Shown here in pieces: positions 5,572 to 5,594 of a DNA stretch of 5,594 nucleotides; position 1 is the stretch's first letter; the number at the start of each line of letters is the position of its first letter. This DNA comes from Rhodobiaceae bacterium (lineage in GTDB: Bacteria > Pseudomonadota > Alphaproteobacteria > RS24). Under the pieces are notes generated by a model. It saw only the letters and a list, made by a program, of their open reading frames with translations. It was not told the origin of the DNA and made no database searches. Where the stretch lies: assembly GCA_002683515.1 (NCBI GenBank), contig NYTN01000009.1, forward strand, positions 1-5,594, given 5' to 3'. Made by a program: the position numbers and the translations under genes.

Positions 5572-5594
5572 GTTTGAGTACAGGCAGAAAATAG
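5564..5594 (+). CDS. Start of a downstream gene, cut by window edge
   Basis: An ATG at 5564-5566 opens a frame with no stop to the window end; the first residues read MVEFEYRQKI. An AGGA Shine-Dalgarno at 5553-5556 lies 7 bases upstream, better than that of any other plus-strand gene here. The start overlaps the DUF1285 stop by 8 bases (ATGGTTGA), a normal arrangement for coupled genes. Ten codons are too few to identify the product. By gene order in alphaproteobacteria a NUDIX-family CoA pyrophosphatase-like protein is a candidate, but nothing in these residues proves it. Confidence 0.55.
   Translation, partial: MVEFEYRQKI

Noticed and set aside
1..5594. Mobile element, CRISPR, tRNA/rRNA, toxin-antitoxin or defence system
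   Set aside because: No transposase, terminal repeats, spaced direct repeats, tRNA-like cloverleaf or defence-type domain could be found by eye on either strand.

Overview
The window looks like ordinary chromosome from a Gram-negative bacterium, most likely an alphaproteobacterium. GC content is moderate (mid-40s percent by eye). The main taxonomic hint is a DUF1285 gene that overlaps the start of a following gene. The paired acyl-CoA dehydrogenases of a CaiA/FadE-like type are also common in marine and soil alphaproteobacteria. I cannot name a genus. I see no tRNA, rRNA, CRISPR array, insertion sequence, phage gene or long repeat, and no stretch above 300 bases lacks a gene.

The left 60% (about 1-3297) is read on the minus strand as one three-gene block. 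It starts with a soluble ferritin-fold diiron protein (2161-3297). A 142-base gap follows, with a 10-bp hairpin and a strong ribosome binding site. Next are two acyl-CoA dehydrogenases sharing one base (TAATG): a complete 404-residue protein (803-2017) and a second cut by the window edge (1-803). The two differ in informative ways. The first keeps the FAD-domain signature and has a glutamate where LCAD and isovaleryl-CoA dehydrogenase carry the catalytic base. The second has lost both in its visible part. This is the pattern of a mixed two-subunit (alpha2beta2) dehydrogenase such as the mycobacterial ChsE pairs. The block therefore looks like a catabolic or acyl-modifying unit: a putative diiron oxygenase or desaturase plus a hetero-oligomeric alpha,beta-dehydrogenase acting on an unusual acyl-CoA.

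The right 40% (3479-5594) is read on the plus strand. A CaCA-family sodium/calcium antiporter is followed after 9 bases by a GNAT N-acetyltransferase. A 62-base gap then holds a consensus -10 box placed so that the DUF1285 gene may be transcribed without a leader. The DUF1285 gene overlaps by 8 bases the start of a further gene that runs off the window.

The 181-base divergent gap (3298-3478) holds the promoters of both halves. It contains two perfect inverted repeats side by side, one of them exactly bracketing the predicted -35 box of the diiron/dehydrogenase block. This is the best regulatory signal in the window and suggests the block is induced, probably by its own substrate.
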